A stretch of DNA of 64,000 nucleotides. Source: Lactuca virosa (lineage: Eukaryota; Streptophyta; Magnoliopsida; Asterales; Asteraceae). The stretch spans positions 174,159,194 through 174,223,193 of the forward strand of contig CAKMRJ010005634.1 in assembly GCA_928212115.1 (NCBI GenBank), read 5' to 3'. The notes under the pieces were generated by a model. That model had not been told where the DNA came from. It was given only the letters and a program-made list of their open reading frames with translations, and made no database searches. Each line of letters opens with the position of its first letter. Position 1 is the stretch's first letter. Below, one piece after another: positions 1-12,308 of this stretch. A program made the translations under genes and the position numbers.

Positions 1-1380
1 TTGGGCTATTATTATGAGTTATATTGAGTGTTGTTTAACGCTTATATAATAATAATAATAGCTAGACTATTAATTAGTCGCGGTTAACGTTAGACTAACC
101 CCTAGTAGTATTGATAGTAAGTTTTGTCGGGGGAAATTGTTTTAAGAAGTACGAAGCGCTTGTCCGAATCAGAATCACCACCTTATCGGTGAGTGCATAG
201 TTACTTTCATCTTACACATAGATATGAAGTATTTTAATATAAATAACGGTGCTATTGTGTGCATATTGTCTGAATACTTGCTGTCTATGCTGAATGAAAG
301 ATTTTATACATTTTAAATGATTTAAACTGTATATATATTTTATATCTACAAAATATGTTGGGGGTAAAACATGGGTAGATGAAATATGAGTCGGATGATG
401 AGGTGAGAGGTGAAATAGACCATGAGGTGAGGTGTGAGGGTGAGAGGTGGACGATGTGAGAAGCCTTTTTTTAACCAAATGTTGCCCCCCGTCATCTAGC
501 AGAGTATGGATGACAACCACAGACTATTCTAGACAGTCCAGTGGAACACTAGCAGGCTCGCCAACCTGTAGGTGTTGTGAACGATGTGTTCCCGGTGTAC
601 TCTACAAACCCATTGACCTGTATTGCGAGTGGACTCTCGAAAGGATACTATCAATAAACGAGATAACTCTTGGCAGATGCGCCTAAAGGACTCTACCGAC
701 AGAAGAGAACGCCTAATAGAGAAACCTCATAACCCGACAAATGCGCCTAAAGAACTATACCGGCAGAAGATGCACCCCATAAAGAATGTTACAATTGTAG
801 CAGATGTGCCTAAGTGATAATATTAGCAGTTGTGCTTGAAAGATGTGTCATTAGCAACGATGGATTTCGTGCCTATTCCTTAGGATAATCCTTAGGAATG
901 AATAAACCAGGAATATCTGATTCTTAGGGTAGATCCTTAAGAGTAAAGAAGATTGGGATGGGGAGGGTAATTGGGTTGATTGTTTGATGTTTAAACATAA
1001 TAATTATATTATTGTGGGTTGAAAACCCTATGTACTCACCAGGTTTCCCAACCTGACCCACTCAAGCTTATTTGTATCACAGGTGTCGATAGGAAGCTAC
1101 TTTACACTGAGAGATTTGAGATTTAAAAGAGATGTAGATCACTAGTGTAAATGAATGTAAGTTCTGTTTTATGCTTATGTTTTCTGTATTGACGATGGAC
1201 ATCCCAAGGTTTTGAAAATGAAATAAAAAATAAACATTTCTTCATAAAATGCTTTGATAACATATTTATCATTTTTTCTGGGAACAAATTCCGCAACATT
1301 TTTTATTAAAAGACGTACTCTGATTTTATAAAGCATAAACATAATCGGTCTTTTCTGGCCATGAAAATGGGGATGTCACA
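1..1380 (+). mobile_element. Family A LTR 1, 3' part (cut by window edge)
   Basis: This matches the 3' 1.35 kb of the LTRs at 3062-5642 and 7289-9870 and ends GGGGATGTCACA directly before a primer-binding site. It starts inside the LTR, about 290 bases past the TATA region of the full copies, so the promoter lies outside the window. Compared with the other copies it has at least twenty one-base insertions or deletions, mostly in short homopolymers, and few substitutions. Around 640-830 there is a short degenerate minisatellite built on a gcagatgcgcctaaag-like unit. Confidence 0.88.
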
Positions 1381-3061
1381 GTTGGTATCAGAGCATTAGT
1401 TTAAGCGAACTAGGAATATGGATTTATTTTTCTAGACTTAAACTTAGAATGCTAAGTGATGATTGTGAGGAGTGTGTCTAATAAAATTTAGGTAATACAC
1501 CTGAATAGACACCAGCACTAGCTTATTTAGGAAAAAAAAATGCCTAAGCTTTTGCTTTTATGTGCTAAATGATTTATGATATGCATTATATGATCGGATC
1601 TATGGTCTATTGCCAACCAGATTTGGAAAACTTTATGTGTTCAGGTTTCTAAACGTTTAATTACGGTATTAGAACTGGCATATAACTTTTCGGAGAGATA
1701 AGGGGATTTATACGTCTATCATAAATAAAATCTTTCCTATCTTAAAATTCTCACATCGGTACACCAAACGTCTGCTTGGGTGTACAAAACGTCATGGTGA
1801 AGACAGACTAGGAAAAATATCCGAGGAAGATGACAACCTGAGCCTAAGAATGTGATGGGCCATGCATCGGTCGTTGCGCCTGCACCCGAACCTATCACAA
1901 TGGCAGAAGTTCAGGAAGTGATGCGAACCATGATAGAATGAGAAAATGAGAAAATAGAGGGAAATGAGATGGATTACGATAGTGAATGATACCTATCAGA
2001 AGATATCATAAGAGAGGTATCTTGCCTTAGAATACGTCTGATAAAATAGCAGTACGTCTAGAGAAGTATGGTACATCTGAATGTACACATTTGATTGGCG
2101 GGATGGATGATTAGAACGATTGGTGTAATTCCTAAAGTTTTCCTATCATCTGGAATTTCCATCACCAACCGAGTTAAGCAGAATAGAAATTGATGATTGA
2201 AGATACGCATGGAAGAAGTCCTAGTAGAGTCTAGGGAAAATTTTATGATTATTTGGACACACCGTATGTGTTAAATGTTTTGTGATTTTAGGACTTGGGG
2301 ACTGTGAGACAATACTTGGGCCGAGTATGAGTAGGTGTGAAAGGGAGTAGATGTAGATGCATATACTACCGGAAACACAGGACTCACGCTTGGATCAGAG
2401 AAAGTCACAAGGTTACCAAGAAAGTAGTAATTGATTCTGTTTTATTCAAGTATGTCGTTACCATCGTTTCGGTAATGACTAAGAAGACTGTTGTTATTCC
2501 GACCCTAGTGGTCATATCGAATTGAGTCCGACTACGAGGAGTATGTTACGTGGTTCGGAGAACCAAGTTTGATGTAACATCTGACTTAAGCTGGAAGATT
2601 GAAATAAAAGATAATCAAAGCGATCGGTAGAGGTATCGCGATAGTTGCTTGTAGCTAGAAATGCTACCATTTAAGATATGATTAGAACATGAAGGAAGGT
2701 ATAGTCTGTTCTGGAAGACTCTAAAAGACCTGAGTCTAAGCGTTGCAACATATGATGATAGGTCATTAGAATACGACACATCAGTCCATTGTAGTAATAA
2801 AAGAACTTATCTTCCGTTTGCTAAGAAGAAGAAGGAGCCTCCAGAGAGATTGTGTCTCGAATGTCATAATTTGGAGTCTAACGAGCAGGTACAAAGATCG
2901 AGTACCGCTTGCAGTCAAGGAGTCCAAGAGTTATATACTCGTTCGAAGCAACATCAAAGTTACGGTTATTACTTAGGATGAAGAGATAACGTATGGAGTC
3001 ATCATGTGAGCCTTGTTTCGTTGATGATTTCGGGACGTAATCATCCTAAGGGGGAGATAAT
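1381..3061 (+). mobile_element. Family A non-coding internal region 1
   Basis: It opens with the primer-binding site TGGTATCAGAGC (1383-1394), complementary to the 3' end of initiator tRNA-Met, and closes with the polypurine tract AAGGGGGAGA (3048-3057). Nothing between resembles gag, protease, polymerase or integrase. From 1381 to about 2640 it is colinear, in reverse complement, with 16060-17181 of the minus-strand block, so it is the leader of a gypsy element. From about 2640 to 3061 it matches 62664-63140 in reverse complement. It is best read as a deletion derivative mobilised in trans. Confidence 0.85.
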
Positions 3062-5642
3062 TGTAACGCCCGTAGATCCGGGCTAGTCAATTTAGAGATA
3101 ATAGGGGTCGAAAACGAATTTTTGACAAAAGATTATTTAGAATAAATAATCTTAACCGAGTCTTAGAATATGTCTCAAGGGTTCTGTACATATAAAGAAC
3201 GCCTAAATCCGAGTTATAACGAAGAAGTTATGACCCGTCGAAGTTTTGCGACGGAACCGGCACGGCACAGGGAAGCGTAAATAGCGAATTTACGATAGAG
3301 CGACTTTTAGCCTTAGCGATCTAAACGAAAGTCGTAGAAAATGTTAAACCGAGAGTGTCCATAAAAGAACACCGAAATCTGACTTCGTATGAGGAAGTTA
3401 TGATTTTTCGAAGTTTCGGCTTAGGAGTGTACAACCGAAGTTCGAATATTAGATCGAGCGGTTTTTAGCCGACACAACCTAAACGAGATCGAAGATCTCG
3501 TTAATAGTAGCGTAACGATTAAAAAGACAGACGAAAACGGACGTCGGATGAAGGAGTTATGAATTTTTAACGGACCAACCCTGTCCCGGCCTGTTGAAAA
3601 TATAACTTTTAAAATAAAGTCAAAATTAGCCGACGGAGTTTAAACGAAAGTTGTAGAGTAAGTTCTCGCCTACGCGTGGATATAAAGAACGTCGAAAACG
3701 GAGCTCGTACACGACAATTACAAATTTTTAAAGATTGCACTTGAATTTGCGAAGCTGATGATAGAGTGCTGACGTGGCGCATTTCCAGCCGTCGATTGCT
3801 GATTGCAGATAGCCTTCGGATGAAGGACACGTCGCCTCGCAATTATGCCCGCTTTCGAAGATGAGTACGCCCCGCATACCCCGACGTTATCTCTTCCGAG
3901 TCCGAGTGCGAGCCAGCTGGTGCGAGCTGGCACCCTTATCCGAACTACGCCCAGCGTAGTTGAGTTGTACGCCCAACGTACGGTCCGAAGTCCGGCCTAT
4001 AAATAGCTGCGAGATTTCTTAGATTTTTCACACCATTCTCCTTCTCTCTCTAAACTACTTTCTCTCTCTAAGGGTTTTAACCCCCCCCCCCCCAACCTAG
4101 GTGAACCCCTAGCACCCGAAGGAAGCCCCGAGGCTCCCGGAGCCCCTAGAAAAAGGGTCTTTCGGTTCGGAAACGCTGCTCCGATTAAAGCTCGGTTTTT
4201 AAGAAAACCCGCTGTAAGTGAGCTACGCCTACGCTATTTTTAATATAGCTTTTATTTAAATATAGTAACCTTATTAGGACCTTAAAATAATTATTTGGGC
4301 TATTATTATGAGTTATATTGAGTGTTGTTTAACGCTTATATAATAATAATAATAGCTAGACTATTAATTAGTCGCGGTTAACGTTAGACTAAACCCTAGT
4401 AGTATTGATAGTAAGTTTTGTCGGGGGAAATTGTTTTAAGAAGTAACGAAGCGCTGTCCGAATTCAGAATCACCACCTTATCAGGTGAGTGCATAGTTAC
4501 TTTCATCTTACACATAGATATGAAGTATTTTAATATAAATAACGTGCTATGTGTGCATATTGTCTGAATACTTGCTGTCTATGCTGAATGAAAGATTTTA
4601 TACATGTTTTAAATGATTTAAACTGTATATATATTTTATATCTACAAAATATGTTGGGTAAAACATGGGTAGATGAAATATGAGTCGGATGATGAGGTGA
4701 GAGGTGAAATAGACCATGAGGTGAGGGTGAGAGGTGGACGATGTGAGAAGCCTTTTAACCAAATGTTGCCCCCGTCATCTAGCAGAGTATGGATGACAAC
4801 CACAGACTATTCTAGACAGTCCAGTGGAACACTAGCAGGCTCGCAACCTGTAGGTGTTGTGAACGATGTGTTCACCGGTGTACTCTACAAACCCATTGAC
4901 CTGTATTGCGAGTGGACTCTCGAAAAGGATACTATCAATAAACGAGATAACTCTGGCAGATGCGCCTAAAGGACTCTACCGACAGAAGCGCCTAATAGAG
5001 AACCTCATAACCCGACAAATGCGCCTAAAGAACTATACCGGCAGATGCACCCCATAAAGAATGTTACAATTGTAGCAGATGTGCCTAAGTGATAATATTA
5101 GCAGTTGTGCTTGAAAGATGTGTCATTAGCAACGATGGATTTCGTGCCTATTCCTTAGGATAATCCTTAGGAATGAATAAACCAGGAATATCTGATTCTT
5201 AGGGTAGATCCTTAAGAGTAAAGAAGATAATGGGGATGAGTAATTGGGTTGATTGTTTGATGTTTAAACATAATAATTATATTATTGTGGGTTGAAAACC
5301 CTATGTACTCACCAGGTTTCCCAACCTGACCCACTCAAGCTTATTTGTATCACAGGTGTCGATAGGAAGCTACTTTACACTGAGAGATTTAAAAGAGATG
5401 TAGATCACTAGTGTAAATGAATGTAAGTTCTGTTTATGCTTATGTTTCTGTATTGACGATGACATCCCAAGGTTTTGAAAATGAATAAAAAAAATACATT
5501 TCTTCATAAATGCTTTGATAACATATTTATCATGTTTTTCTGGGAACAAATTCCGCAACATTTTTATTAAAAGACGTACTCTGATTTTTATAAAGCATAA
5601 ACATAATCGGTCTTTTCTGGCCATGAAAATGGGGATGTCACA
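3062..5642 (+). mobile_element. Family A LTR 2 (complete, 2.58 kb)
   Basis: A complete LTR, TGTAACGCCC...GATGTCACA, preceded by a polypurine tract and followed by a primer-binding site (5645-5656). Its first 700 bases hold degenerate repeats, each with an agaagttatga-like core (3175-3760). Two copies of TACGC-N3-[GA]CGTA (3946-3958, 3968-3980) precede a TATA box (3998-4006). A C13 run lies at 4081-4093. The tctagcagagtatggatgac cassette common to family A begins near 4775. A small minisatellite follows at about 4950-5090. Confidence 0.9.
3946..4006 (+). promoter_or_regulatory. LTR 2 core promoter: two TACGC-N3-RCGTA palindromes and a TATA box
   Basis: TACGC-CCA-GCGTA (3946-3958) and TACGC-CCA-ACGTA (3968-3980) lie 40 and 18 bases upstream of TATAAATAG (3998-4006). 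A pyrimidine-rich tcttctctctct stretch follows, where transcription would be expected to start. The same arrangement recurs in LTR 3. The motif is seen directly; promoter function is inferred from position. Confidence 0.65.
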
Positions 5643-7288
5643 GTTGGTATCAGAGCATTAGTTTAAGCGAACTAGGAATATGGATTTATTTCTAGACTTA
5701 AACTTAGAATGCTAAGTGATGATTGTGAGGAGTGTGTCTAATAAAATTTAGGTAATACACCTGAATAGACACCAGCACTAGCTTATTTAGGAAAAAATGC
5801 CTAAGATGCTTTTATGTGCTAAATGATTTATGATATGCATTATATGATCGGATCTATGGTCTATTGCCAACCAGATTTGGAAACTTTATGTGTTCAGGTT
5901 TCTAAACGTTTAATTACGGTATTAGAACTGGCATATAACTTTTCGGAGAGATAAGGGGATTTATACGTCTATCGTAAATAAAATCTTTCCTATCTTAAAA
6001 TTCTCACATCGGTACACCAAACGTCTGCTTGGGTGTACAAACGTCATGGTGAAGACAGACTAGGAAATATCCGAGGAAGATGACAACCTGAGCCTAAGAA
6101 TGTGATGGGCCATGCATCGGTCGTTGCGCCTGCACCCGAACCTATCACAATGGCAGAAGTTCAGGAAGTGATGCGAACCATGATAGAATGAGAAAATAGA
6201 GGAAATGAGATGGATTACGATAGTGAATGATACCTATCAGAAGATATCATAAGAGAGGTATCTTGCCTTAGAATACGTCTGATAAAATAGCAGTACGTCT
6301 AGAGAAGTATGGTACATCTGAATGTACACATTTGATTGGCGGGATGATAGAACGATTGGTGTAATTCCTAAAGTTTTCCTATCATCTGGAATTTCCATCA
6401 CCAACCGAGTTGAAGCAGAATTGATGATTGAAGATACGCATGGAAGAAGTCCTAGTAGAGTCTAGGGAAAATTTTATGATTATTTGGACACACTCGTATG
6501 TGTTAAATTGTTTTGTGATTTTAGGACTTGGGGACTGTGAGACAATACTTGGGACGAGTATGAGTAGGTGTGAAAGGGAGTAGATGCATATACTACCGGA
6601 AACACAGGACTCACGCTTGGATCAGAGAAAGTCACAAGGTTACCAAGAAGCTAGTAATTGATTCTGTTTTATTCAAGTATGTCGTTACCATCGTTTCGGT
6701 AATGACTAAGAAGACTGTTGTTATTCCGACCCTAGTGGTCATATCGAATTGAGTCCGACTACGAGGAGTATGTTACGTGGTTCGGAGAACCAAGTTTGAT
6801 GTAACATCTGACTTAAGCTGGAAGATTGAAATAAAAGATAATCAAAGCGATCGGTAGAGGTATCGCGATAGTTGCTTGTAGCTAGAAATGCTACCATTTA
6901 AGATATGATTAGAACATGAAGGAAGGTATAGTCTGTTCTGGAAGACTCTAAAAGACCTGAGTCTAAGCGTTGCAACATATGATGATAGGTCATTAGAATA
7001 CGACACATCAGTCCATTGTAGTAATAAAAGAACTTATCTTCAGTTTGCTAAGAAGAAGAAGGAGCCTCCAGAGAGATTGTGTCTCGAATGTCATAATTTG
7101 GAGTCTAACGAGCAGGTACAAAGATCGAGTACCGCTTGCAGTCAAGGAGTCCAAGAGTTATATACTCGTTCGAAGCAACATCAAAGTTACGGTTATTACT
7201 TAGGATGAAGAGATAACGTATGGAGTCATCATGTGAGCCTTGTTTCGTTGATGATTTCGGGACGTAATCATCCTAAGGGGGAGATAAT
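5643..7288 (+). mobile_element. Family A non-coding internal region 2
   Basis: This is nearly identical to internal regions 1 and 3. The primer-binding site is at 5645-5656 and the polypurine tract ends at the LTR border (about 7275-7288). It is 1646 bp long, against 1681 bp in copy 1, the difference being small indels. No protein-coding remnant was recognised. The short open frames in it have no retroviral motif. Confidence 0.87.
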
Positions 7289-9870
7289 TGTAACGCCCGT
7301 AGATCCGGGCTAGTCAATTTAGAGATAATAGGGGTCGAAAACGAATTTTTGACAAAAGATTATTTAGAATAAATAATCTTAACCGAGTCTTAGAATATGT
7401 CTCAAGGGTTCTGTACATATAAAGAACGCCTAAATCCGAGTTATAACGAAGAAGTTATGACCCGTCGAAGTTTTGCGACGGAACCGGCACGGCACATGGA
7501 AGCGTAAATAGCGAATTTACGATAGAGCAACTTTTAGCCTTAGCGATCTAAACGAAAGTCGTAGAAAACGTTAAACCGAGAGTGTCCATAAAAAGAACAC
7601 CGAAATCTGACTTCGTATGAGGAAGTTATGATTTTTCGAAGTTTCGGCTTAGGAGTGTACAACCCGAAGTTCGAATATTAGATCGAGCGGTTTTTAGCCG
7701 ACACAACCTAAACGAGCATCGAAGATCTCGTTAATAGTAGCGTAACGATAAAAAGACAGACGAAAACGGACGTCGGATGAAGGAGTTATGAATTTTTAAC
7801 GGACCAACCCTGTCCCGGCCTGTTGAAAATATAACTTTTAAAATAAAGTCAAAATTAGCCGACGGAGTTTAAACGAAAGTTGTAGAGTAAGTTCTCGCCT
7901 ACGCGTGGATATAAAGAACGTCGAAAACGGAGCTCGTACACGACAATTACAAATTTTTAAAGATTGCACTTGAATTTGCGAAGCTGATGATAGAGTGCTG
8001 ACGTGGCGCATTTCCAGCCGTCGATTGCTGATTGCAGATAGCCTTCGGATGAAGGACACGTCGCCTCGCAATTACGCCCGCTTTCGAAGATGAGTACGCC
8101 CCGCATACCCCGACGTTATCTCTTCCGAGTCCGAGTGCGAGCCAGCTGGTGCGAGCTGGCACCCTTATCCGAACTACGCCCAGCGTAGTTGAGTTGTACG
8201 CCCAACGTACGGTCCGAAGTCCGGCCTATAAATAGCTGCGAGATTTCTTAGATTTTTCACACCATTCTCCTTCTCTCTCTAAACTACTTTCTCTCTCTAA
8301 GGGTTTTAACCCCCCCCCCCAACCTAGGTGAACCCCTAGCACCCGAAGGAAGCCCCGAGGCTCCCGGAGCCCCTAGAAAAAGGGTCTTTCGGTTCGGAAA
8401 TGCTGCTCCGATTAAAGCTCGGTTTTTAAGAAAACCCGCTGTAAGTGAGCTACGCCTACGCTATTTTTAATATAGCTTTTATTTAAATATAGTAACCTTA
8501 TTAGGACCTTAAAATAATTATTTGGGCTATTATTATGAGTTATATTGAGTGTTGTTTAACGCTTATATAATAATAATAATAGCTAGACTATTAATTAGTC
8601 GCGGTTAACGTTAGACTAAACCCTAGTGGTATTGATAGTAAGTTTTGTCGGGGGAAATTGTTTTAAGAAGTAACGAAGCGCTGTCCGAATTCAGAATCAC
8701 CACCTTATCAGGTGAGTGCATAGTTACTTTCATCTTACACATAGATATGAAGTATTTTAATATAAATAACGTGCTATGTGTGCATATTGTCTAAATACTT
8801 GCTGTCTATGCTGAATGAAAGATTTTATACATGTTTTAAATGATTTAAACTGTATATATATTTTATATCTACAAAATATGTTGGGTAAAACATGGGTAGA
8901 TGAAATATGAGTCGGATGATGAGGTGAGAGGTGAAATAGACCATGAGGTGAGGGTGAGAGGTGGACGATGTGAGAAGCCTTTTACCCAAATGTTGCCCCC
9001 GTCATCTAGCAGAGTATGGATGACAACCACAGACTATTCTAGACAGTCCAGTGGAACACTAGCAGGCTCGCAACCTGTAGGTGTTGTGAACGATGTGTTC
9101 ACCGGTGTACTCTACAAACCCATTGACCTGTATTGCGAGTGGACTCTCGAAAAGGATACTATCAATAAACGAGATAACCCTGGCATATGCGCCTAAAGGA
9201 CTCTACCGACAGAAGCGCCTAATAGAGAACCTCATAACCCCGGCAAATGCGCCTAAAGAACTATACCGGCAGATGCACCCCATAAAGAATGTTACAATTC
9301 TAGCAGATGTGCCTAAGTGATAATATTAGCAGTTGTGCTTGAAAGATGTGTCATTAGCAACGATGGATTTCGTGCCTATTCCTTAGGATAATCCTTAGGA
9401 ATGAATAAACCAGGAATAGCTGATTCTTAGGGTAGATCCTTAAGAGTAAAGAAGATAATGGGGATGGGTAATTGGGTTGATTGTTTGATGTTTAAACATA
9501 ATAATTATATTATTGTGGGTTGAAAACCCTATGTACTCACCAGGTTTCCCAACCTGAACCACTCAAGCTTATTTGTATCACAGGAGTCGATAGGAAGCTA
9601 CTTTACACTGAGAGATTTAAAAGAGATGTAGATCACTAGTGTAAATGAATGTAAGTTCTGTTTATGCTTATGTTTCTGTATTGACGATGACATCCCAAGG
9701 TTTTGAAAATGAATAAAAAAAATACATTTCTTCATAAATGCTTTGATAACATATTTATCATGTTTTTCTGGGAACAAATTCCGCAACATTTTTATTAAAA
9801 GACGTACTCTGATTTTTATAAAGCATAAACATAATCGGTCTTTTCTGGCCATGAAAATGGGGATGTCACA
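7289..9870 (+). mobile_element. Family A LTR 3 (complete, 2.58 kb)
   Basis: A near-identical copy of LTR 2, one base longer, with the same termini, palindrome pair (8175-8187, 8197-8209), TATA box (8227-8235), C-run (11 bases at 8310-8320, against 13 in LTR 2) and minisatellite. It is shared as the 3' LTR of one unit and the 5' LTR of the next. Confidence 0.9.
8175..8235 (+). promoter_or_regulatory. LTR 3 core promoter: two palindromes and a TATA box
   Basis: The layout is the same as at 3946-4006: TACGC-CCA-GCGTA, TACGC-CCA-ACGTA, then TATAAATAG at 8227-8235. Function is inferred from the shared position. Confidence 0.63.
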
Positions 9871-11518
9871 GTTGGTATCAGAGCATTAGTTTAAGCGAAC
9901 TAGGAATATGGATTTATTTCTAGACTTAAACTTAGAATGCTAAGTGATGATTGTGAGGAGTGTGTCTAATAAAATTTAGGTAATACACCTGAATAGACAC
10001 CAGCACTAGCTTATTTAGGAAAAAAATGCCTAAGATGCTTTTATGTGCTAAATGATTTATGATATGCATTATATGATCGGATCTATGGTCTATTGCCAAC
10101 CAGATTTGGAAACTTTATGTGTTCAGGTTTCTAAACGTTTAATTACGGTATTAGAACTGGCATATAACTTTTCGGAGAGATAAGGGGATTTATACGTCTA
10201 TCATAAATAAAATCTTTCCTATCTTAAAATTCTCACATCGGTACACCAAACGTCTGCTTGGGTGTACAAAACGTCATGGTGAAGACAGACTAGGAAATAT
10301 CCGAGGAAGATGACAACCTGAGCCTAAGAATGTGATGGGCCATGCATCGGTCGTTGCGCCTGCACCCGAACCTATCACAATGGCAGAAGTTCAGGAAGTG
10401 ATGCGAACCATGATAGAATGAGAAAATAGAGGAAATGAGATGGATTACGATAGTGAATGATACCTATCAGAAGATATCATAAGAGAGGTATCTTGCCTTA
10501 GAATACGTCTGATAAAATAGCAGTACGTCTAGAGAAGTATGGTACATCTGAATGTACACATTTGATTGGCGGGATGATAGAACGATTGGTGTAATTCCTA
10601 AAGTTTTCCTATCATCTGGAATTTCCATCACCAACCGAGTTGAAGCAGAATTGATGATTGAAGATACGCATGGAAGAAGTCCTAGTAGAGTCTAGGGAAA
10701 ATTTTATGATTATTTGGACACACTCGTATGTGTTAAATTGTTTTGTGATTTTAGGACTTGGGGACTGTGAGACAATACTTGGGACGAGTATGAGTAGGTG
10801 TGAAAGGGAGTAGATGCATATACTACCGGAAACACAGGACTCACGCTTGGATCAGAGAAAGTCACAAGGTTACCAAGAAGCTAGTAATTGATTCTGTTTT
10901 ATTCAAGTATGTCGTTACCATCGTTTCGGTAATGACTAAGAAGATTGTTGTTATTCCGACCCTAGTGGTCATATCGAATTGAGTCCGACTACGAGGAGTA
11001 TGTTACGTGGTTCGGAGAACCAAGTTTGATGTAACATCTGACTTAAGCTGGAAGATTGAAATAAAAGATAATCAAAGCGATCGGTAGAGGTATCGCGATA
11101 GTTGCTTGTAGCTAGAAATGCTACCATTTAAGATATGATTAGAACATGAAGGAAGGTATAGTCTGTTCTGGAAGACTCTAAAAGACCTGAGTCTAAGCGT
11201 TGCAACATATGATGATAGGTCATTAGAATACGACACATCAGTCCATTGTAGTAATAAAAGAACTTATCTTCAGTTTGCTAAGAAGAAGAAGGAGCCTCCA
11301 GAGAGATTGTGTCTCGAATGTCATAATTTGGAGTCTAACGAGCAGGTACAAAGATCGAGTACCGCTTGCAGTCAAGGAGTCCAAGAGTTATATACTCGTT
11401 CGAAGCAACATCAAAGTTACGGTTATTACTTAGGATGAAGAGATAACGTATGGAGTCATCATGTGAGCCTTGTTTCGTTGATGATTTCGGGACGTAATCA
11501 TCCTAAGGGGGAGATAAT
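9871..11518 (+). mobile_element. Family A non-coding internal region 3
   Basis: The primer-binding site is at 9873-9884 and the polypurine tract lies directly before 11519. Sequence and length (1648 bp) match internal region 2 closely, with a few substitutions such as one in the 10920-10950 stretch. It is non-coding. Confidence 0.87.
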
Positions 11519-11926
11519 TGTAACGCCCGTAGATCCGGGCTAGTCAATTTAGAGATAATAGGGGTCGAAAACGAATTTTTGACAAAAGATTATTTAGAAT
11601 AAATAATCTTAACCGAGTCTTAGAATATGTCTCAAGGGTTCTGTACATATAAAGAACGCCTAAATCCGAGTTATAACGAAGAAGTTATGACCCGTCGAAG
11701 TTTTGCGACGGAACCGGCACGGCACAGGGAAGCGTAAATAGCGAATTTACGATAGAGCGACTTTTAGCCTTAGCGATCTAAACGAAAGTCGTAGAAAACG
11801 TTAAACCGAGAGTGTCCATAAAAAGAACACCGAAATCTGACTTAGTATGAGGAAGTTATGATTTTTCGAAGTTTCGGCTTAGGAGTGTACAACCCGAAGT
11901 TCGAATATTAGATCGAGCGGTTTTTA
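11519..11926 (+). mobile_element. Family A LTR 4, 5' fragment
   Basis: It starts TGTAACGCCC right after a polypurine tract and matches the first 410 bases of LTR 3. It stops at about 11926 within gcggtttttagc, where the sequence switches to the minus-strand family A block. The LTR 3' end reappears at 22023-22250, so about 1.95 kb of the LTR middle is missing or replaced. Eight bases (tttttagc) at the break also occur in the minus-strand LTR family, which would allow a homology-mediated switch (inference). Confidence 0.82.
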
Positions 11927-12062
11927 GCTCTTATTCATCGACGGTATTTCCCATGGGAGTTCCTCCCCGCATTACATGTCAATGGGTTTTCCATACAGCT
12001 GATGAACATACTTAAGGGGTTTCCCCAGCCTTACATGCCCTAAAGGCACTCATGAGGGGAAT

Positions 12063-12308
12063 AGAGTACAGCGAATAAACACTTAAGTCCATTAACACCT
12101 ACAGGTTACGAGCCTGCTAGTGTTCCACAAACCGTCAAAACAGTCCATGGTTGTCATCCATACTCTGCTGAATGACGGGGGTCTTAGAGTACAGCGAATG
12201 AACACTCAAGTCCATTAACACCTACAGGTTGCGAGCCTGCTAGTGTTCCGCAGACCGTCTAGAATAGTCCATGGTTGTCATCCATACTCTGCTGAATGAA
12301 GGGGGTCA
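12063..12308 (-). repeat. Tandem duplication of the LTR cassette
   Basis: Two adjacent copies of about 122 bp each contain agagtacagcgaatgaacac, gagcctgctagtgttcc and gttgtcatccatactctgct. The same pair is present in the second LTR copy at about 18020-18266. A more diverged third copy lies nearby. Confidence 0.85.

Larger units (their letters stand above)
1..11926 (+). repeat. Tandem array of family A LTR retrotransposon units
   Basis: The same roughly 4.23-kb sequence recurs head to tail. The word ttgggctattattatgag occurs at 1, 4295 and 8522. Within each period an LTR (TGTAACGCCC...GATGTCACA) alternates with a 1.65-kb internal region bounded by a primer-binding site and a polypurine tract. 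The order is partial LTR, internal, LTR, internal, LTR, internal, truncated LTR, so neighbouring elements share LTRs. Copies 2 and 3 are nearly identical. Copy 1 carries many one-base indels before about 2350. No reading frame resembling a retrotransposon protein is present, so this is a non-autonomous, LARD-like element. Unequal recombination between LTRs is the simplest origin (inference). Confidence 0.9.

Noticed and set aside
1383..1394. tRNA-Met gene suggested by TGGTATCAGAGC
   Set aside because: Only the 12-base complement of the tRNA 3' end is present, next to LTR ends; it is a primer-binding site. No tRNA fold follows.
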